A program made the translations under genes and the position numbers. Below, piece by piece: positions 53,816 to 62,905 of a DNA stretch of 64,000 nucleotides. The number at the start of each line of letters is the position of its first letter. The stretch's first letter is position 1. The notes under the pieces were generated by a model. It was not told the origin of the DNA and made no database searches. It saw nothing but the letters and a program-made list of their open reading frames with translations. Source of the DNA: Chryseobacterium sp. SORGH_AS_0447 (GTDB taxonomy: Bacteria; Bacteroidota; Bacteroidia; Flavobacteriales; Weeksellaceae); NCBI RefSeq assembly GCF_030818695.1, contig NZ_JAUTAR010000001.1, positions 3,838,501 to 3,902,500 on the forward strand, given 5' to 3'.

Positions 53816-54396
53816 ATGAAAAGCATCACCGTATTCTGCGGATCGAGTTTCGGTTCGGACAATATTTATAAAGAACAGGCAATCTTATTAGGACAAACAT
53901 TGGCTAAACAAGGCATTCAATTGATCTATGGCGGCGCTGATGTCGGACTCATGGGCGCTGTAGCAGACGGAGCTTTAAATGCCGGCGGGAAAGTTATCGG
54001 CGTCCTTCCCACTTTTTACAGTCTAAAGAAATTGCCCACAAGCAGCTGACGGAACTTATTCTGGTAGAAAGCATGCATGAAAGAAAAACCAAAATGAATG
54101 ATCTCTGCGACGGTGTAATTGCTCTTCCCGGCGGTTATGGAACCCTTGAGGAATTCTTTGAAATGATTACCTGGGCACAGCTTGGCCTTCACCAAAAACC
54201 GATCGGCATTCTGAATATTGACGGCTTTTACGACGATCTGATCAGTATGGTTCAAACCATGGTAATTAAAGGCTTTTTAAAACAGGTTAATCATGATATG
54301 TTGCTGATCAGCGATCGTATTGAAGAGCTGTTGGAAATGATGAAGAATTACCAAGCACCCACGGTTGGAAAGTGGATTTCAAAAGAAGATGTTTAG
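53816..54396 (+). pseudogene. LOG family nucleoside-monophosphate phosphoribohydrolase, one-base frameshift
   Basis: Family enzymes cleave cytokinin-type or other nucleoside 5'-monophosphates. The start MKSITVFCGSSFGSDNIYKE and IYGGADVGLMGAVADGAL are the LOG N-terminal Rossmann motif. The frame then breaks at a five-T run (54013-54017): with a sixth T it continues LQSKEIAHKQLTELILVES and then MHERKTKMNDLCDGVIALPG with PGGYGTLEEFFE, the LOG signature. Total would be about 193 residues, normal for the family. As written, the first frame stops at 77 codons. Confidence 0.85.
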
Positions 54397-54524
54397 CAGA
54401 CGTTCTCAATTGCATTTCCTTTTATTTCGGAACGCTGAAAGGGTTTTAATTACAACGGAAAATTTGTACATTCAGGAAAAATCAAATTCATTAAATTTAT
54501 CCATTTTAAAATAAGAGTTTACAA

Positions 54525-55526
54525 ATGCCTGACGATTATCTGAATAAAATTTTAGCCGAATATAAAGAATCCCATTCCTTATATTCCGCTTTAGGTTCCA
54601 AAGTGGAACATACGGTAAAAAGATTATGCAAGAATATTCCTATCCATCAGATCACCAGCAGAGTAAAAACCAGAGGAAGCCTTGCCCAGAAAATCATCAA
54701 AAAAGATAAATACAGGAACCTGGACGATATCACCGACATTCTGGGATTGAGAATCATCACCTATTTTGAAGATGACATTTCCAAAATTGAGGAAATCCTG
54801 AACCGTGAATTCACCGTTGACTGGACCAATTCTGTCGATAAGGGAAATATAGAGATTGATAAGTTCGGATACAGAAGTATTCATTTTATCCTTCAGATCA
54901 GTGAAAATAAAGCGGAGATGAAAGATTATGCGGACTTTAAAAATATCAGGTTTGAAATTCAGATCAGGAGTATTCTCCAGCATTCATGGGCAGAAATCGA
55001 GCATGACCTGGGATATAAATCGGTTACGGATATTCCTCAGAAGGCACAACGTACATTCTACCGGGTCGCAGCCCTGCTCGAACAGGCAGATATAGAATTT
55101 ACCAAGCTGAAAAAGGAAATCCATGAATTTGAAAATTCAGTAAGTAAAAACCTCAAGAACAAAAGAGAACTGATTAATATCAATGAATCAACTATTATTG
55201 CCTTTGTAAAAAAGAACACATTGCTTCGCGAGATCGAAAACAAAGTGAGGAAAGCACTCAAAACGCCTGGCCAATCAAAGTTTGATACCGCTTATATTTC
55301 GGCAAATCATTTTCCGGCACAGCTTAAAGATCTGGGAATTCTGAATCTTATACAATTGGAGGACGAGCTTTTGAAGCATAAAGACGACATTATCACCAGT
55401 GAAATCAGTTATCTGAAGTCAGTAAATAAAAATCTGACCGACCAGAGCATTAAATTTGCCATTCCGCAGGGAGCTCCTATACTATGGCTGATTCATTATC
55501 TCCAAAGCAAGCATAATACAAGATAA
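54525..55526 (+). CDS. RelA/SpoT-domain protein, putative (p)ppGpp synthetase-like
   Basis: 333 residues. DDITDILGLRIITYFEDDI is the RelA/SpoT synthetase domain's conserved opening, YRSIHFIL and FEIQIRSILQHSWAEIEHDLGYK (residues about 145-170) the ATP/acceptor-binding block. No HD hydrolase domain or ribosome-binding region is present. The ~170-residue C-terminal part is helical and charged (KNLKNKRELININES). The shape resembles short synthetases and the RSH toxins of anti-phage or toxin-antitoxin systems, but no antitoxin is evident next to it. Confidence 0.87.
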   Translation: MPDDYLNKILAEYKESHSLYSALGSKVEHTVKRLCKNIPIHQITSRVKTRGSLAQKIIKKDKYRNLDDITDILGLRIITYFEDDISKIEEILNREFTVDWTNSVDKGNIEIDKFGYRSIHFILQISENKAEMKDYADFKNIRFEIQIRSILQHSWAEIEHDLGYKSVTDIPQKAQRTFYRVAALLEQADIEFTKLKKEIHEFENSVSKNLKNKRELININESTIIAFVKKNTLLREIENKVRKALKTPGQSKFDTAYISANHFPAQLKDLGILNLIQLEDELLKHKDDIITSEISYLKSVNKNLTDQSIKFAIPQGAPILWLIHYLQSKHNTR

Positions 55527-55527
55527 C

Positions 55528-55555
55528 AAAACCTCCTGAATCTTCAGGAGGTTTT
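55528..55555. terminator. Bidirectional terminator, RelA-like/ferredoxin
   Basis: Perfect 12-bp stem AAAACCTCCTGA / TCAGGAGGTTTT with loop ATCT, between the convergent RelA/SpoT-like and ferredoxin genes. Confidence 0.85.
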
Positions 55556-55580
55556 TATATATTTTCTAAAAATAAATTCT

Positions 55581-55910
55581 CTAAGGATAAGGGGCAATCT
55601 CTACTTCCAGCCCTTCCATTTCTGGAACGATGTGCAGCTGGCAGCCCAGTCTGCTGTTGCTTTCTACATGGAACGCTTCACCCAGCATAGCATCTTCTTC
55701 ATCCCCCATCGGCTCAAGCCCAGGATCGTTTACCACGTACACCTGACAGGAAGCACACATGGCCATTCCTCCGCAAACCCCTATCGTTCCTTCCTCTGCC
55801 AATTCATACGAACGGATGATTTCCATTAAATTCATGGACATATCCGTTGGGGCTACTACATCATGGGTCACGCCTTCACGGTCGGTGATCTTTATGTTTA
55901 TATCGCTCAT
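55581..55910 (-). CDS. 2Fe-2S ferredoxin, adrenodoxin type
   Basis: 109 residues. GVCGGMAMCASCQVYV gives the Cys-x5-Cys-x2-Cys cluster ligands, and LGCQLHIV the fourth. IKITDREGVTHDVVAPTD starts the beta-grasp fold. DEEDAMLGEAFHVESNSRLGC is typical of the adrenodoxin/Fdx type that carries electrons for cluster assembly or hydroxylations. The reductase gene lies 60 bases upstream on the same strand. Confidence 0.93.
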   Translation of the reverse strand: MSDINIKITDREGVTHDVVAPTDMSMNLMEIIRSYELAEEGTIGVCGGMAMCASCQVYVVNDPGLEPMGDEEDAMLGEAFHVESNSRLGCQLHIVPEMEGLEVEIAPYP

Positions 55911-55970
55911 TTCTATTCTATTGATTTCTAATGTTATTCGCTGATGGCAGGACCTTCAACGGCAACAAAT

Positions 55971-57026
55971 TTAGTCAATTTTTTTCACAACGGCTTTCTC
56001 AGCTTCTTTTCGGCTACCGTCGAAACCATCTACCCCACTTACCGTTGTATATTTCAATACGAATTTTTTACCCGGGTTCAGTCGGTTGTACACACTCTGG
56101 CACATTAAGGTGGCCTCGTGGAATCCGCAAAGGATCAGCTTCAGTTTTCCTGGATAGGTATTGATATCGCCGATGGCATAAATTCCGTCTATGTTGGTCT
56201 GGTAATCCAAAGCATTGTTTACAACGATGGCATTTTTCTCGATATTCAGTCCCCAGTTTCCGATTTCTCCCAATTTCGGAGTCAAACCAAATAAAGGAAT
56301 GAAATAATCCGTTTCAATATCATAAGGATCCTGTCCGTCGATCGCTACCGTGATAGCTTCTACCTTTCCGTCACCTTTGATGGCCGTAACTTCTGCCGGA
56401 GTAATCAGTTTAATTTTACCTTGATTTTTAAGCTCCTGAACTTTCTCTACGGAATCCAATGCGCCACGGAACTCATTTCTCCTGTGGATCAAGGTAACTT
56501 CGCTGGCTACATTTGATAAGAAGATGCTCCAATCCAGAGCTGAATCTCCTCCACCTGCAATGATTACTTTTTTATTTCTGAAATGCTCAGGTTCTTTTAT
56601 GAAATACTCAAGACCTTTTTCTTCGTAATCGGCAACGTTTTCAATCGTTGGCTTTCTAGGTTCAAAAGTTCCAAGACCTCCAGCGATGGCAATGGCTTTT
56701 GCCCGGTGGACTGTTCCTTTATTGGTAACCACCTCAAACCATTCATCATCTACTTTGGTGTATGAAACAGCGGTTTCACCCAAGGTAAACCCAGGTTGGA
56801 ACTGCTTGATCTGCTCCATCAGATTATCTACCAGTTCTCCCGCATTCACGGAAGGATAACCCGGAATATCGAAAATAGGTTTTTTAGGATAAAGCTCAGC
56901 CAATTGTCCTCCCGGTTGAGGAAGTGCATCGATAATGTGGCACTTCATTTTCAGTAAACCTGCTTCAAATACAGCAAAAAGTCCAGTCGGGCCGGCTCCT
57001 ATGATCAATATATCGGTCGTTATCAT
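55971..57026 (-). CDS. Ferredoxin-NADP reductase, thioredoxin-reductase-like
   Basis: 351 residues. ILIIGAGPTGLFAVFEAGLL is the FAD loop, VIIAGGGDSALDWSIFLS the NADPH loop, and IYAIGDINTYPG the C-terminal FAD motif. There is no CxxC redox pair in the middle region, which distinguishes ferredoxin/flavodoxin reductases from thioredoxin reductases. It likely reduces the ferredoxin encoded next to it. Confidence 0.92.
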   Translation of the reverse strand: MITTDILIIGAGPTGLFAVFEAGLLKMKCHIIDALPQPGGQLAELYPKKPIFDIPGYPSVNAGELVDNLMEQIKQFQPGFTLGETAVSYTKVDDEWFEVVTNKGTVHRAKAIAIAGGLGTFEPRKPTIENVADYEEKGLEYFIKEPEHFRNKKVIIAGGGDSALDWSIFLSNVASEVTLIHRRNEFRGALDSVEKVQELKNQGKIKLITPAEVTAIKGDGKVEAITVAIDGQDPYDIETDYFIPLFGLTPKLGEIGNWGLNIEKNAIVVNNALDYQTNIDGIYAIGDINTYPGKLKLILCGFHEATLMCQSVYNRLNPGKKFVLKYTTVSGVDGFDGSRKEAEKAVVKKID

Positions 57027-57181
57027 AATAATAAGATAATTTAATTATAGTTGTGACTGCAAATTTACTAATTTTAATGCGAAGCCTATTTAATTCATTC
57101 TAAATAAAAAACTGAGATTTATCAAACCTTTGCCCATTTTTTCAATCTAAGAGTTGGCAACCTTTTTGTAAAATTGTAATT

Positions 57182-57952
57182 ATGAAGAAAATTTTTAATG
57201 TAATTTCCCTTTTTTTATTCTTTCTCGGCTACGGCCAGATCACCAATATTAATGATGGTGAGTCGATTACCCTGAGAATCCATTACGGATTTCTAAATGC
57301 CGGCTATGCTAATCTTACTGCACAAAAAACCAACTATAAAGGCGTTCCCCATCTTCATGTAAGAGGAACGGGACAGACTACCGGCGCGGTAAAGGCATTT
57401 TTTAAGGTGGATGATTTTTACGAAAGCTATATCAACATGCAGACGGAGCTTCCCAGCTTTTATGTCAGAAATGTAAAGGAAGGCAGCTACAGACAGCATC
57501 TTGAAACGGTTTTCAACCACAGCAACAATACATTAATCCTAACCGACAGAAAAACTCCGGCCAACGGATCTAAAGTGATAAAATCCGTAAAAGGGGTACA
57601 GGATATGCTTTCCTGTTTTTATTACCTGAGAAGCAAAAGCCCGGCAGAACTTAGAGTTGGAAGTGTGATCAACATGAACGTATGGATTGATGATGAAATG
57701 TTCCCTTTTCAGCTGAAAGTAACGGGAACGGAAAATCTGGATACGAAATTCGGAACCATCAACTGCCTGAAAATTATTCCATCGGTAAAAAGTGGAAGGG
57801 TTTTTAAAGAAAAAGAAGGGGTAACAATGTGGGTATCTAATGATGCCAACCATATACCGATTCTCCTGAAAGCGGAAATTGCCGTAGGATCGTTGAAAGC
57901 AAGCATTGATAGTTTTAAAAACGTAAAATATCCTTTAAAGTTTACAAAGTAA
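57182..57952 (+). CDS. DUF3108 exported protein
   Basis: 256 residues with signal peptide MKKIFNVISLFLFFLGYGQ. RIHYGFLNAGYANLTAQ and VWIDDEMFPFQLKVTGTE match DUF3108, beta-rich periplasmic proteins of unknown role found near envelope-assembly genes in Bacteroidota. Monocistronic, followed by a terminator at 57970. Confidence 0.82.
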   Translation: MKKIFNVISLFLFFLGYGQITNINDGESITLRIHYGFLNAGYANLTAQKTNYKGVPHLHVRGTGQTTGAVKAFFKVDDFYESYINMQTELPSFYVRNVKEGSYRQHLETVFNHSNNTLILTDRKTPANGSKVIKSVKGVQDMLSCFYYLRSKSPAELRVGSVINMNVWIDDEMFPFQLKVTGTENLDTKFGTINCLKIIPSVKSGRVFKEKEGVTMWVSNDANHIPILLKAEIAVGSLKASIDSFKNVKYPLKFTK

Positions 57953-57969
57953 TGTAAGTTAAATAACAA

Positions 57970-57996
57970 AAATACCTGCTGATGAGCAGGTATTTT
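57970..57996 (+). terminator. Intrinsic terminator after the DUF3108 gene
   Basis: AAATACCTGCT / AGCAGGTATTT stem with loop GATG, then TTT. Confidence 0.88.
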
Positions 57997-58132
57997 TTAT
58001 TTCCATGTAACATAAGCCAAGATCCGGTTGTCTATTATGTATAAGCTTTGTAAAATTCATTATTTAGCATGAACAGGTTTTAAAGATGTTTTTAATTACG
58101 TTTTGTTTCTAAGGTCAGTAATTAAAAACAAA

Positions 58133-58158
58133 AAGCCTCCGGAATACTCCGGAGGCTT
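58133..58158 (-). terminator. Minus-strand terminator without an assigned gene
   Basis: AAGCCTCCGGA / TCCGGAGGCTT stem with GTAT loop, and a TTTTTGTTTTT run only on the minus-strand side. It implies a transcript from the right with no recognised gene. Confidence 0.7.
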
Positions 58159-58511
58159 ACTTTCATTAAATGTGTTTTTTTAGGCCGCCTTCATCAAATC
58201 CCCTTAAAAAAGTATCTTACTTCAGGATTTTTCAATCTTTAATAAGATACAAAATCATTTGTGTTTTTAGATCCCGGTTCTATATAAGAATCATCATTTG
58301 TGTTTAGAACCAAAGACCACTTAAAGTATAGGTTAATAATTGTTTATTATTCTTATACAAAAATACCATCTGCAGCGTTTATAATCACTATAAATCATTT
58401 AGATATATATCGCCGGAGCTGTAGATATTTATCTACAACGATAGAATTATCATGCAAATTCGGACAGAATAAAGCCTGGAATCTATTGTAAAGATGCCAT
58501 TAACAAATATG

Positions 58512-58549
58512 GTAAGACTTCATGATTCAAATGAATAATGAAGTCTTAC
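58512..58549 (-). terminator. Long inverted repeat after the response regulator gene
   Basis: Perfect 12-bp arms GTAAGACTTCAT / ATGAAGTCTTAC with a 14-base loop, 26 bases past the regulator stop. No T run on the exit side, so it may be an RNA-stabilising or attenuator structure rather than a terminator. Confidence 0.45.
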
Positions 58550-58574
58550 TAGCCGATAAAATTTGCTACAAATT

Positions 58575-59219
58575 TTAACCGTGTTTTTTATAAAGTTCGA
58601 GCAGCTCTACGAGGTTATCGATTTTAAGCTTATCAAAAATCCTTTTCTTTATAGTGCTTACCGTATTTTGTTTCACATCCAGCTTATTGGCGATCTCAAG
58701 GTTTCCCAGTCCTTCCGCATACATTCCTGCAATCTGGAATTCCCGTTCGGTCAGCGATAAAAAAGGATTGATCAGATTCCGGTTATGAAGTGAATCCAAT
58801 AGTAAAGCCTGGGTTTTGGGGGAAATATATTCGCCGTGTGTAATTATTTTCATAATGGCCTGCTTTATTTCCTCTTCTTCATTTAGCTTGCTTAGAAAAC
58901 CGTTCACTCCTGCATTGATAAATTTAAGAGCATGAATGTCTTCGTCGATCCCGGTAAAAATCAGGATCCGGATCTCAGGATTCAGCTTTTTGATTTCCGG
59001 TATAGCAGAAAGGCTGTTTCCATCAGGAAAATGAGCATCGATGATGGCGATATCGATGGGCTGACTGGTAATGAATTCCACAGTCTGCTGAAGATTGGAG
59101 GTATGAAAAATCTCATGTTCGATACCGATGTCTTCCAAAAGAAAAACAATCCCCTGCCGTATCAGGCTATGGTCGTCAGCCAATAAAAAACGGATGACTT
59201 TATGATCTGGTTTGTTCAT
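58575..59219 (-). CDS. NarL/LuxR-type response regulator
   Basis: 214 residues. Receiver domain with FLLADDHSLI and IAIIDAHFPDGNS (phospho-Asp), then a C-terminal GerE helix-turn-helix (LTEREFQIAGMYAEGLGNLE through DVKQNTVSTIKKRIF). Its start overlaps the kinase gene by 20 bases, so the two are translated as a pair. Confidence 0.94.
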   Translation of the reverse strand: MNKPDHKVIRFLLADDHSLIRQGIVFLLEDIGIEHEIFHTSNLQQTVEFITSQPIDIAIIDAHFPDGNSLSAIPEIKKLNPEIRILIFTGIDEDIHALKFINAGVNGFLSKLNEEEEIKQAIMKIITHGEYISPKTQALLLDSLHNRNLINPFLSLTEREFQIAGMYAEGLGNLEIANKLDVKQNTVSTIKKRIFDKLKIDNLVELLELYKKHG

Positions 59220-60933
59220 GGGTAAGATTTAAATTAACTGAGAAAGTTACGGTGGTCCCTTTACCTGGCTCACTTTCCACGGCAATATGTCCCGAATACA
59301 ATTCTATAATTTCCTTACACAGGCTCAGCCCGAGGCCGGCCCCGAGGTTTTCTACATCTTCAGACAGGACTCCTTGATAATAAGGTTCGAAAATCTTATC
59401 AAGATCATGCCTGGAAATCCCTGCTCCGGTGTCGGATATTCTGGTTATCATGGAAATCGTATTTTCATCAAGAGGCTGTGTCTTTACATCAACTGTGATC
59501 TGCCCATTCTCCGTGAATTTATTGGCATTTCCCAGAATATTCATAAAGATCTGGTTGATCTTTTTATTGTCGGAATAAACAGTAAGATCGGGATTGATCC
59601 TCTCATTAATGATAAAAGTATTGTTTCTCGTCTCTATATACGGATCAATAGAAGCCAGTATGGAAGTGATTTCGTTTTTAAGATTGAATTCCACCGGGAT
59701 CAGCTTATTCTCTACTGCCTGGTTCTTGGTATATTCCAGGATCTGGTTGGCCTGGATCAGCAAACTGTCGTTCGTAAAGCTTATGGATTTCAGATACTCC
59801 TTAATCTTCGGGTCATCCGTTTTTTTATTGATCCTGCTGATGAAAAGACCGATAATCTTTAGCGGCGATCTAAGTTCATGGCTTAGCATTCCTAAAATCC
59901 GGTTTTTAAAATTGAGGTTTTCTTTGATCTGAAGATTGGCTGTATTCAAGCGTTTTTCATAAATAAAGGCAATCCGGGTAAGGAACATAATAAGAACAGA
60001 AACGATGAACATCAGAATCATAGCGCCAAATACCAGATTTGTACGGATCCTGCTGCTTTCGGAATTCTGTGCATCATATTCTTTCTGAAGATCGGTTTTT
60101 GAGCCTTTGATGGCGACATCATAAATATTCATCAGCCCGTTGCTGTAGATCAAAAGCTTGCTGAAAATCCGGTAAAACCGGCCATCGTTATCTTGCTTTT
60201 CGATCACTTTAACCTCGATTTTCCTGATCTGCCCGGTATAATGATTTGTTACCTGGTTCATAAGGCTGTCTACTTCCGCTTTGATTTCCGCGGACACCGG
60301 AACTGTCCCCTGTCTTACTGTAACTACCGTGCTGTCTTTACGTATACTCTCTTTTCCGGAAATAGCATCTCCCAAACGCCCGAAAAACCCTTTTTTCTTT
60401 ATTGTATCCGAAAATGTCTTCGTTTCGATATTGAACCGGTCAAAATTGTAATCTGCATGGTATTTCTGCAGCTTTGGAAAATCGTTCGATGCCCTTGCAT
60501 TGGATCTGGCAGAATATTCATATGTTGAATCGATAAGCGACTGTAATTTTTTAATCTCTAATGAATCGCTTTTCCGTAAGGTTAACATTTTTTTCAGCCG
60601 TGGATACTTTGATCCGTAATTATTGATATTTTCTAAATTTTCCCCAAGATGATGCAGCGAGGCGAAATAATCGTCCAGGTATCTTTCATCTTCATAAATA
60701 ATATAATTCTGAAAACAGTTCTGCGCATTCAGAAGTTCCTTCCGGGAGTTATCGGTCAGATTTTCCAGGTTATTGACTTCTTTAAGTTGTTTTTCGAAAA
60801 AAGCCAGATTTTTTCTGGTCAGAAATTCATTGTAAAAAAAGGCTGCAATAAGAAGTTGTATGAGCAGAATACAAACAATTAATGAGAAATGGATAATTTT
60901 TCTTGATTTGAAACTAAATAATTTTCTGAGCAT
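59200..60933 (-). CDS. Membrane sensor histidine kinase
   Basis: 577 residues. First span at about residues 13-33, a periplasmic region of roughly 270 residues with coiled-coil-like character (LEKQL-, NNLENLTDNSRKELLN) and a second span near 302-325 (LVFGAMILMFIVSVLIMFL). HisKA: GMLSHELRSPLKIIGLF. ATPase: NILGNANKFTENG, DTGAGIS, LGAGLGLSLC. Substrate unknown. Partner is the 58575 regulator. Confidence 0.93.
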   Translation of the reverse strand: MLRKLFSFKSRKIIHFSLIVCILLIQLLIAAFFYNEFLTRKNLAFFEKQLKEVNNLENLTDNSRKELLNAQNCFQNYIIYEDERYLDDYFASLHHLGENLENINNYGSKYPRLKKMLTLRKSDSLEIKKLQSLIDSTYEYSARSNARASNDFPKLQKYHADYNFDRFNIETKTFSDTIKKKGFFGRLGDAISGKESIRKDSTVVTVRQGTVPVSAEIKAEVDSLMNQVTNHYTGQIRKIEVKVIEKQDNDGRFYRIFSKLLIYSNGLMNIYDVAIKGSKTDLQKEYDAQNSESSRIRTNLVFGAMILMFIVSVLIMFLTRIAFIYEKRLNTANLQIKENLNFKNRILGMLSHELRSPLKIIGLFISRINKKTDDPKIKEYLKSISFTNDSLLIQANQILEYTKNQAVENKLIPVEFNLKNEITSILASIDPYIETRNNTFIINERINPDLTVYSDNKKINQIFMNILGNANKFTENGQITVDVKTQPLDENTISMITRISDTGAGISRHDLDKIFEPYYQGVLSEDVENLGAGLGLSLCKEIIELYSGHIAVESEPGKGTTVTFSVNLNLTHEQTRS

Positions 60934-61019
60934 TTTGTGTGATTTTCAGGATAAATTTAATAAAAAAATCCTGTAAATAAATTTTTTACAGGATTTGTAT
61001 ATATTAAAGTTTACCTCTA

Positions 61020-62030
61020 CTATAAAGTCTTAAACTGCTCCAATGTTCTGATGTCGTTCTCGAAGAACATTCTGATATCGCTCATTTGGTAAAGAAGCAT
61101 AACGATTCTTTCAATCCCCATTCCGAAAGCATATCCCGAATATTTCTCAGGATCGATGTTCACATTTTTAAGAACCGCAGGGTCTACCATTCCGCACCCC
61201 ATGATTTCCAACCATCCTGTTCCTTTGGTGATTCTGTAATCGGTTTCAGAATTCAGTCCCCAGTACACATCAATCTCTGCACTTGGCTCTGTAAAAGGGA
61301 AATAAGACGGTCTCAATCTGATTTTGGATTTTCCGAAAAGCTCTGTGGTAAAGAACTGGATGGTCTGTTTAAGATCGGCAAAGCTTACATTTTCATCAAT
61401 GTACAATCCTTCAATCTGGTGGAAAATACAGTGCGAGCGCGAAGAAACCGCTTCATTACGGAACACCCTTCCCGGAGATAAAATCCTGATCGGAGGCTGG
61501 TTCTGTTCCATATAACGGATCTGTACGGAAGACGTATGCGTTCTCAACAAAATATCAGGGTTCTGCTCGATGAAAAAGGTATCCTGCATATCTCTTGCCG
61601 GATGGTATTCCGGAAGATTCAGCGCGGTAAAGTTGTGCCAGTCGTCCTCGATTTCCGGACCGTCTGCCACAGCAAAACCAATGGATTTAAAAATCTCGAT
61701 AATCCTGTTTTTTACCAGGTTGATCGGATGTCTCGATCCCAGATCAAGAGGAAAAGCCGGTCTGGTAAGGTCTTCTTTCTCTACGATAATAGAAGATGCT
61801 GAAGCATTTTTCAAATCCTCCAATTTTACGTTCACAGCCTGCTTCAGTGTATTGATCTTTTGTCCGAAATCTTTTTTCTGGTCGTTTGGAACTTCTTTAA
61901 ATTTTTCAAAAAAATCGTTCAGAATTCCCTTCTTACCATTGTATTTGATCCGGAAGTTTTCGATCTCCTCCTTTGATGTCGCATGGAAGCTGTTTACCTC
62001 AACCAGTAATTCTTCTATCTTTTCTATCAT
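61020..62030 (-). CDS. pheS: Phenylalanine-tRNA ligase alpha subunit
   Basis: 336 residues. The class II synthetase core shows the N-terminal coiled coil, [12 protein letters not shown] (motif 1), [19 protein letters not shown] (motif 2) and [17 protein letters not shown] (motif 3). It charges tRNA-Phe with the PheT subunit. pheT is not in this window. Putative promoter TATTTTTG about 25 bases upstream of the ATG. Confidence 0.97.
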   Translation of the reverse strand: MIEKIEELLVEVNSFHATSKEEIENFRIKYNGKKGILNDFFEKFKEVPNDQKKDFGQKINTLKQAVNVKLEDLKNASASSIIVEKEDLTRPAFPLDLGSRHPINLVKNRIIEIFKSIGFAVADGPEIEDDWHNFTALNLPEYHPARDMQDTFFIEQNPDILLRTHTSSVQIRYMEQNQPPIRILSPGRVFRNEAVSSRSHCIFHQIEGLYIDENVSFADLKQTIQFFTTELFGKSKIRLRPSYFPFTEPSAEIDVYWGLNSETDYRITKGTGWLEIMGCGMVDPAVLKNVNIDPEKYSGYAFGMGIERIVMLLYQMSDIRMFFENDIRTLEQFKTL

Positions 62031-62105
62031 TGTTTTACCCTTTCAAAATGTTTTGCAAAAATACGGTTTTTCACCCGAATAAATTTCTTAAAATTGTTAA
62101 AAAAA

Positions 62106-62128
62106 TCTGCCTCTTTGCGGGAGGCAGA
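62106..62128 (-). terminator. Intrinsic terminator after the YceI gene
   Basis: On the minus strand TCTGCCTC pairs with GAGGCAGA around CCGCAAA, followed by seven T, 33 bases past the YceI stop and 75 bases before pheS. Confidence 0.8.
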
Positions 62129-62160
62129 CTTCAATCACTTATTTCACTTAAATAAAAAAA

Positions 62161-62820
62161 TTATTTCTTTTCCAAAGCTTTTACGTTGATCTGAAGCGTT
62201 ACCTCGTCTTTTATCACGCCGTTGGCGGCCGGAGCTTTAAAGGTTACCCCAAATTCTTCCCGCATCACGTCCTTCGGCTCGGTAGCGATGCTGGCCACTC
62301 CGTTTTTCACGGAAACATTGGCCTTAAACTGAATCGGCTTGGTAATTCCCTTAATCGTCAGATTCCCGTCCAGAAGGGTGTTATAGTCGCCTTCCGCAGA
62401 TGAAGCCACTTTTGTAATTTCAAAAGAAGCCGTCGGGAATTTTTCCACATCGAAAAAATCTTTGCTTTTCAGGTGCCCGTTCAGCTTATCTAAATTTTCC
62501 TGATCGCCTTTAAGATCTTCCGAAGTTAAGGATGCCATATCGGCAACGAATTTTCCGCTTTCCAGCTTTCCGTCTTTTACGGTAACGTCGCCGCTCTCAA
62601 ACTTTATGGTTCCGAAGTGGCTGGTGTTTTCAGATTTTAAAATTTTATAACCTTTCCATTCTACCCTGCTGTTCAGAGTGTCCACCACATACTGAGCGCC
62701 CTCTTTAGTTGTTGCCACCTCATTGCTTTCGCTGGTAAGAGGCTTTTCCTTTTTACAGGAAACCACCGCCGCCAAGGCAAAAAATGCGGGAATGACTAAC
62801 GAAAACAGCTTTTTCTTCAT
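62161..62820 (-). CDS. YceI family lipoprotein
   Basis: 219 residues. Leader MKKKLFSLVIPAFFALAAVVSC with lipobox VSC. The YceI lipocalin-like barrel reads YVVDTLNSRVEWKGYKI, TSHFGTIKF, and FPTASFEITKVASSAEGDYN, LTIKGITKPIQFKANV and DVMREEFGVTFKAP. Family members bind isoprenoid chains in the periplasm. Specific lipid unknown. Confidence 0.93.
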   Translation of the reverse strand: MKKKLFSLVIPAFFALAAVVSCKKEKPLTSESNEVATTKEGAQYVVDTLNSRVEWKGYKILKSENTSHFGTIKFESGDVTVKDGKLESGKFVADMASLTSEDLKGDQENLDKLNGHLKSKDFFDVEKFPTASFEITKVASSAEGDYNTLLDGNLTIKGITKPIQFKANVSVKNGVASIATEPKDVMREEFGVTFKAPAANGVIKDEVTLQINVKALEKK

Positions 62821-62893
62821 GATTTATAAATTTTTATTGCTCCTGCTAAAATAATAAAAAAAATTCTTCTTTCCTAGAAACATTTCAAATCCT

Positions 62894-62901
62894 TACTTTT
62901 G
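62894..62901 (+). promoter_or_regulatory. -7 promoter box TACTTTTG directly before the ABC ATPase gene
   Basis: TAnnTTTG box with four bases between it and the ATG at 62906. Predicts a leaderless or nearly leaderless transcript. Confidence 0.55.
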
Positions 62902-62905
62902 TAAT

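Larger units (their letters stand above)
57997..58574. other. Gene-free region with strong hairpins
   Basis: No supportable gene. It contains the minus-oriented hairpin at 58133-58158, a direct repeat TCATTTGTGTTT (58253 and 58284), perfect palindrome TGTAGATATTTATCTACA at 58420-58437 and the long inverted repeat at 58512-58549. The minus-strand stretch 58240-58305 has a plausible peptide end but no start codon. Confidence 0.55.

Noticed and set aside
58240..58305. Minus-strand peptide end TNDDSYIEPGSKNTNDFVSY
   Set aside because: No start codon in frame upstream and stops break the frame within 35 codons.
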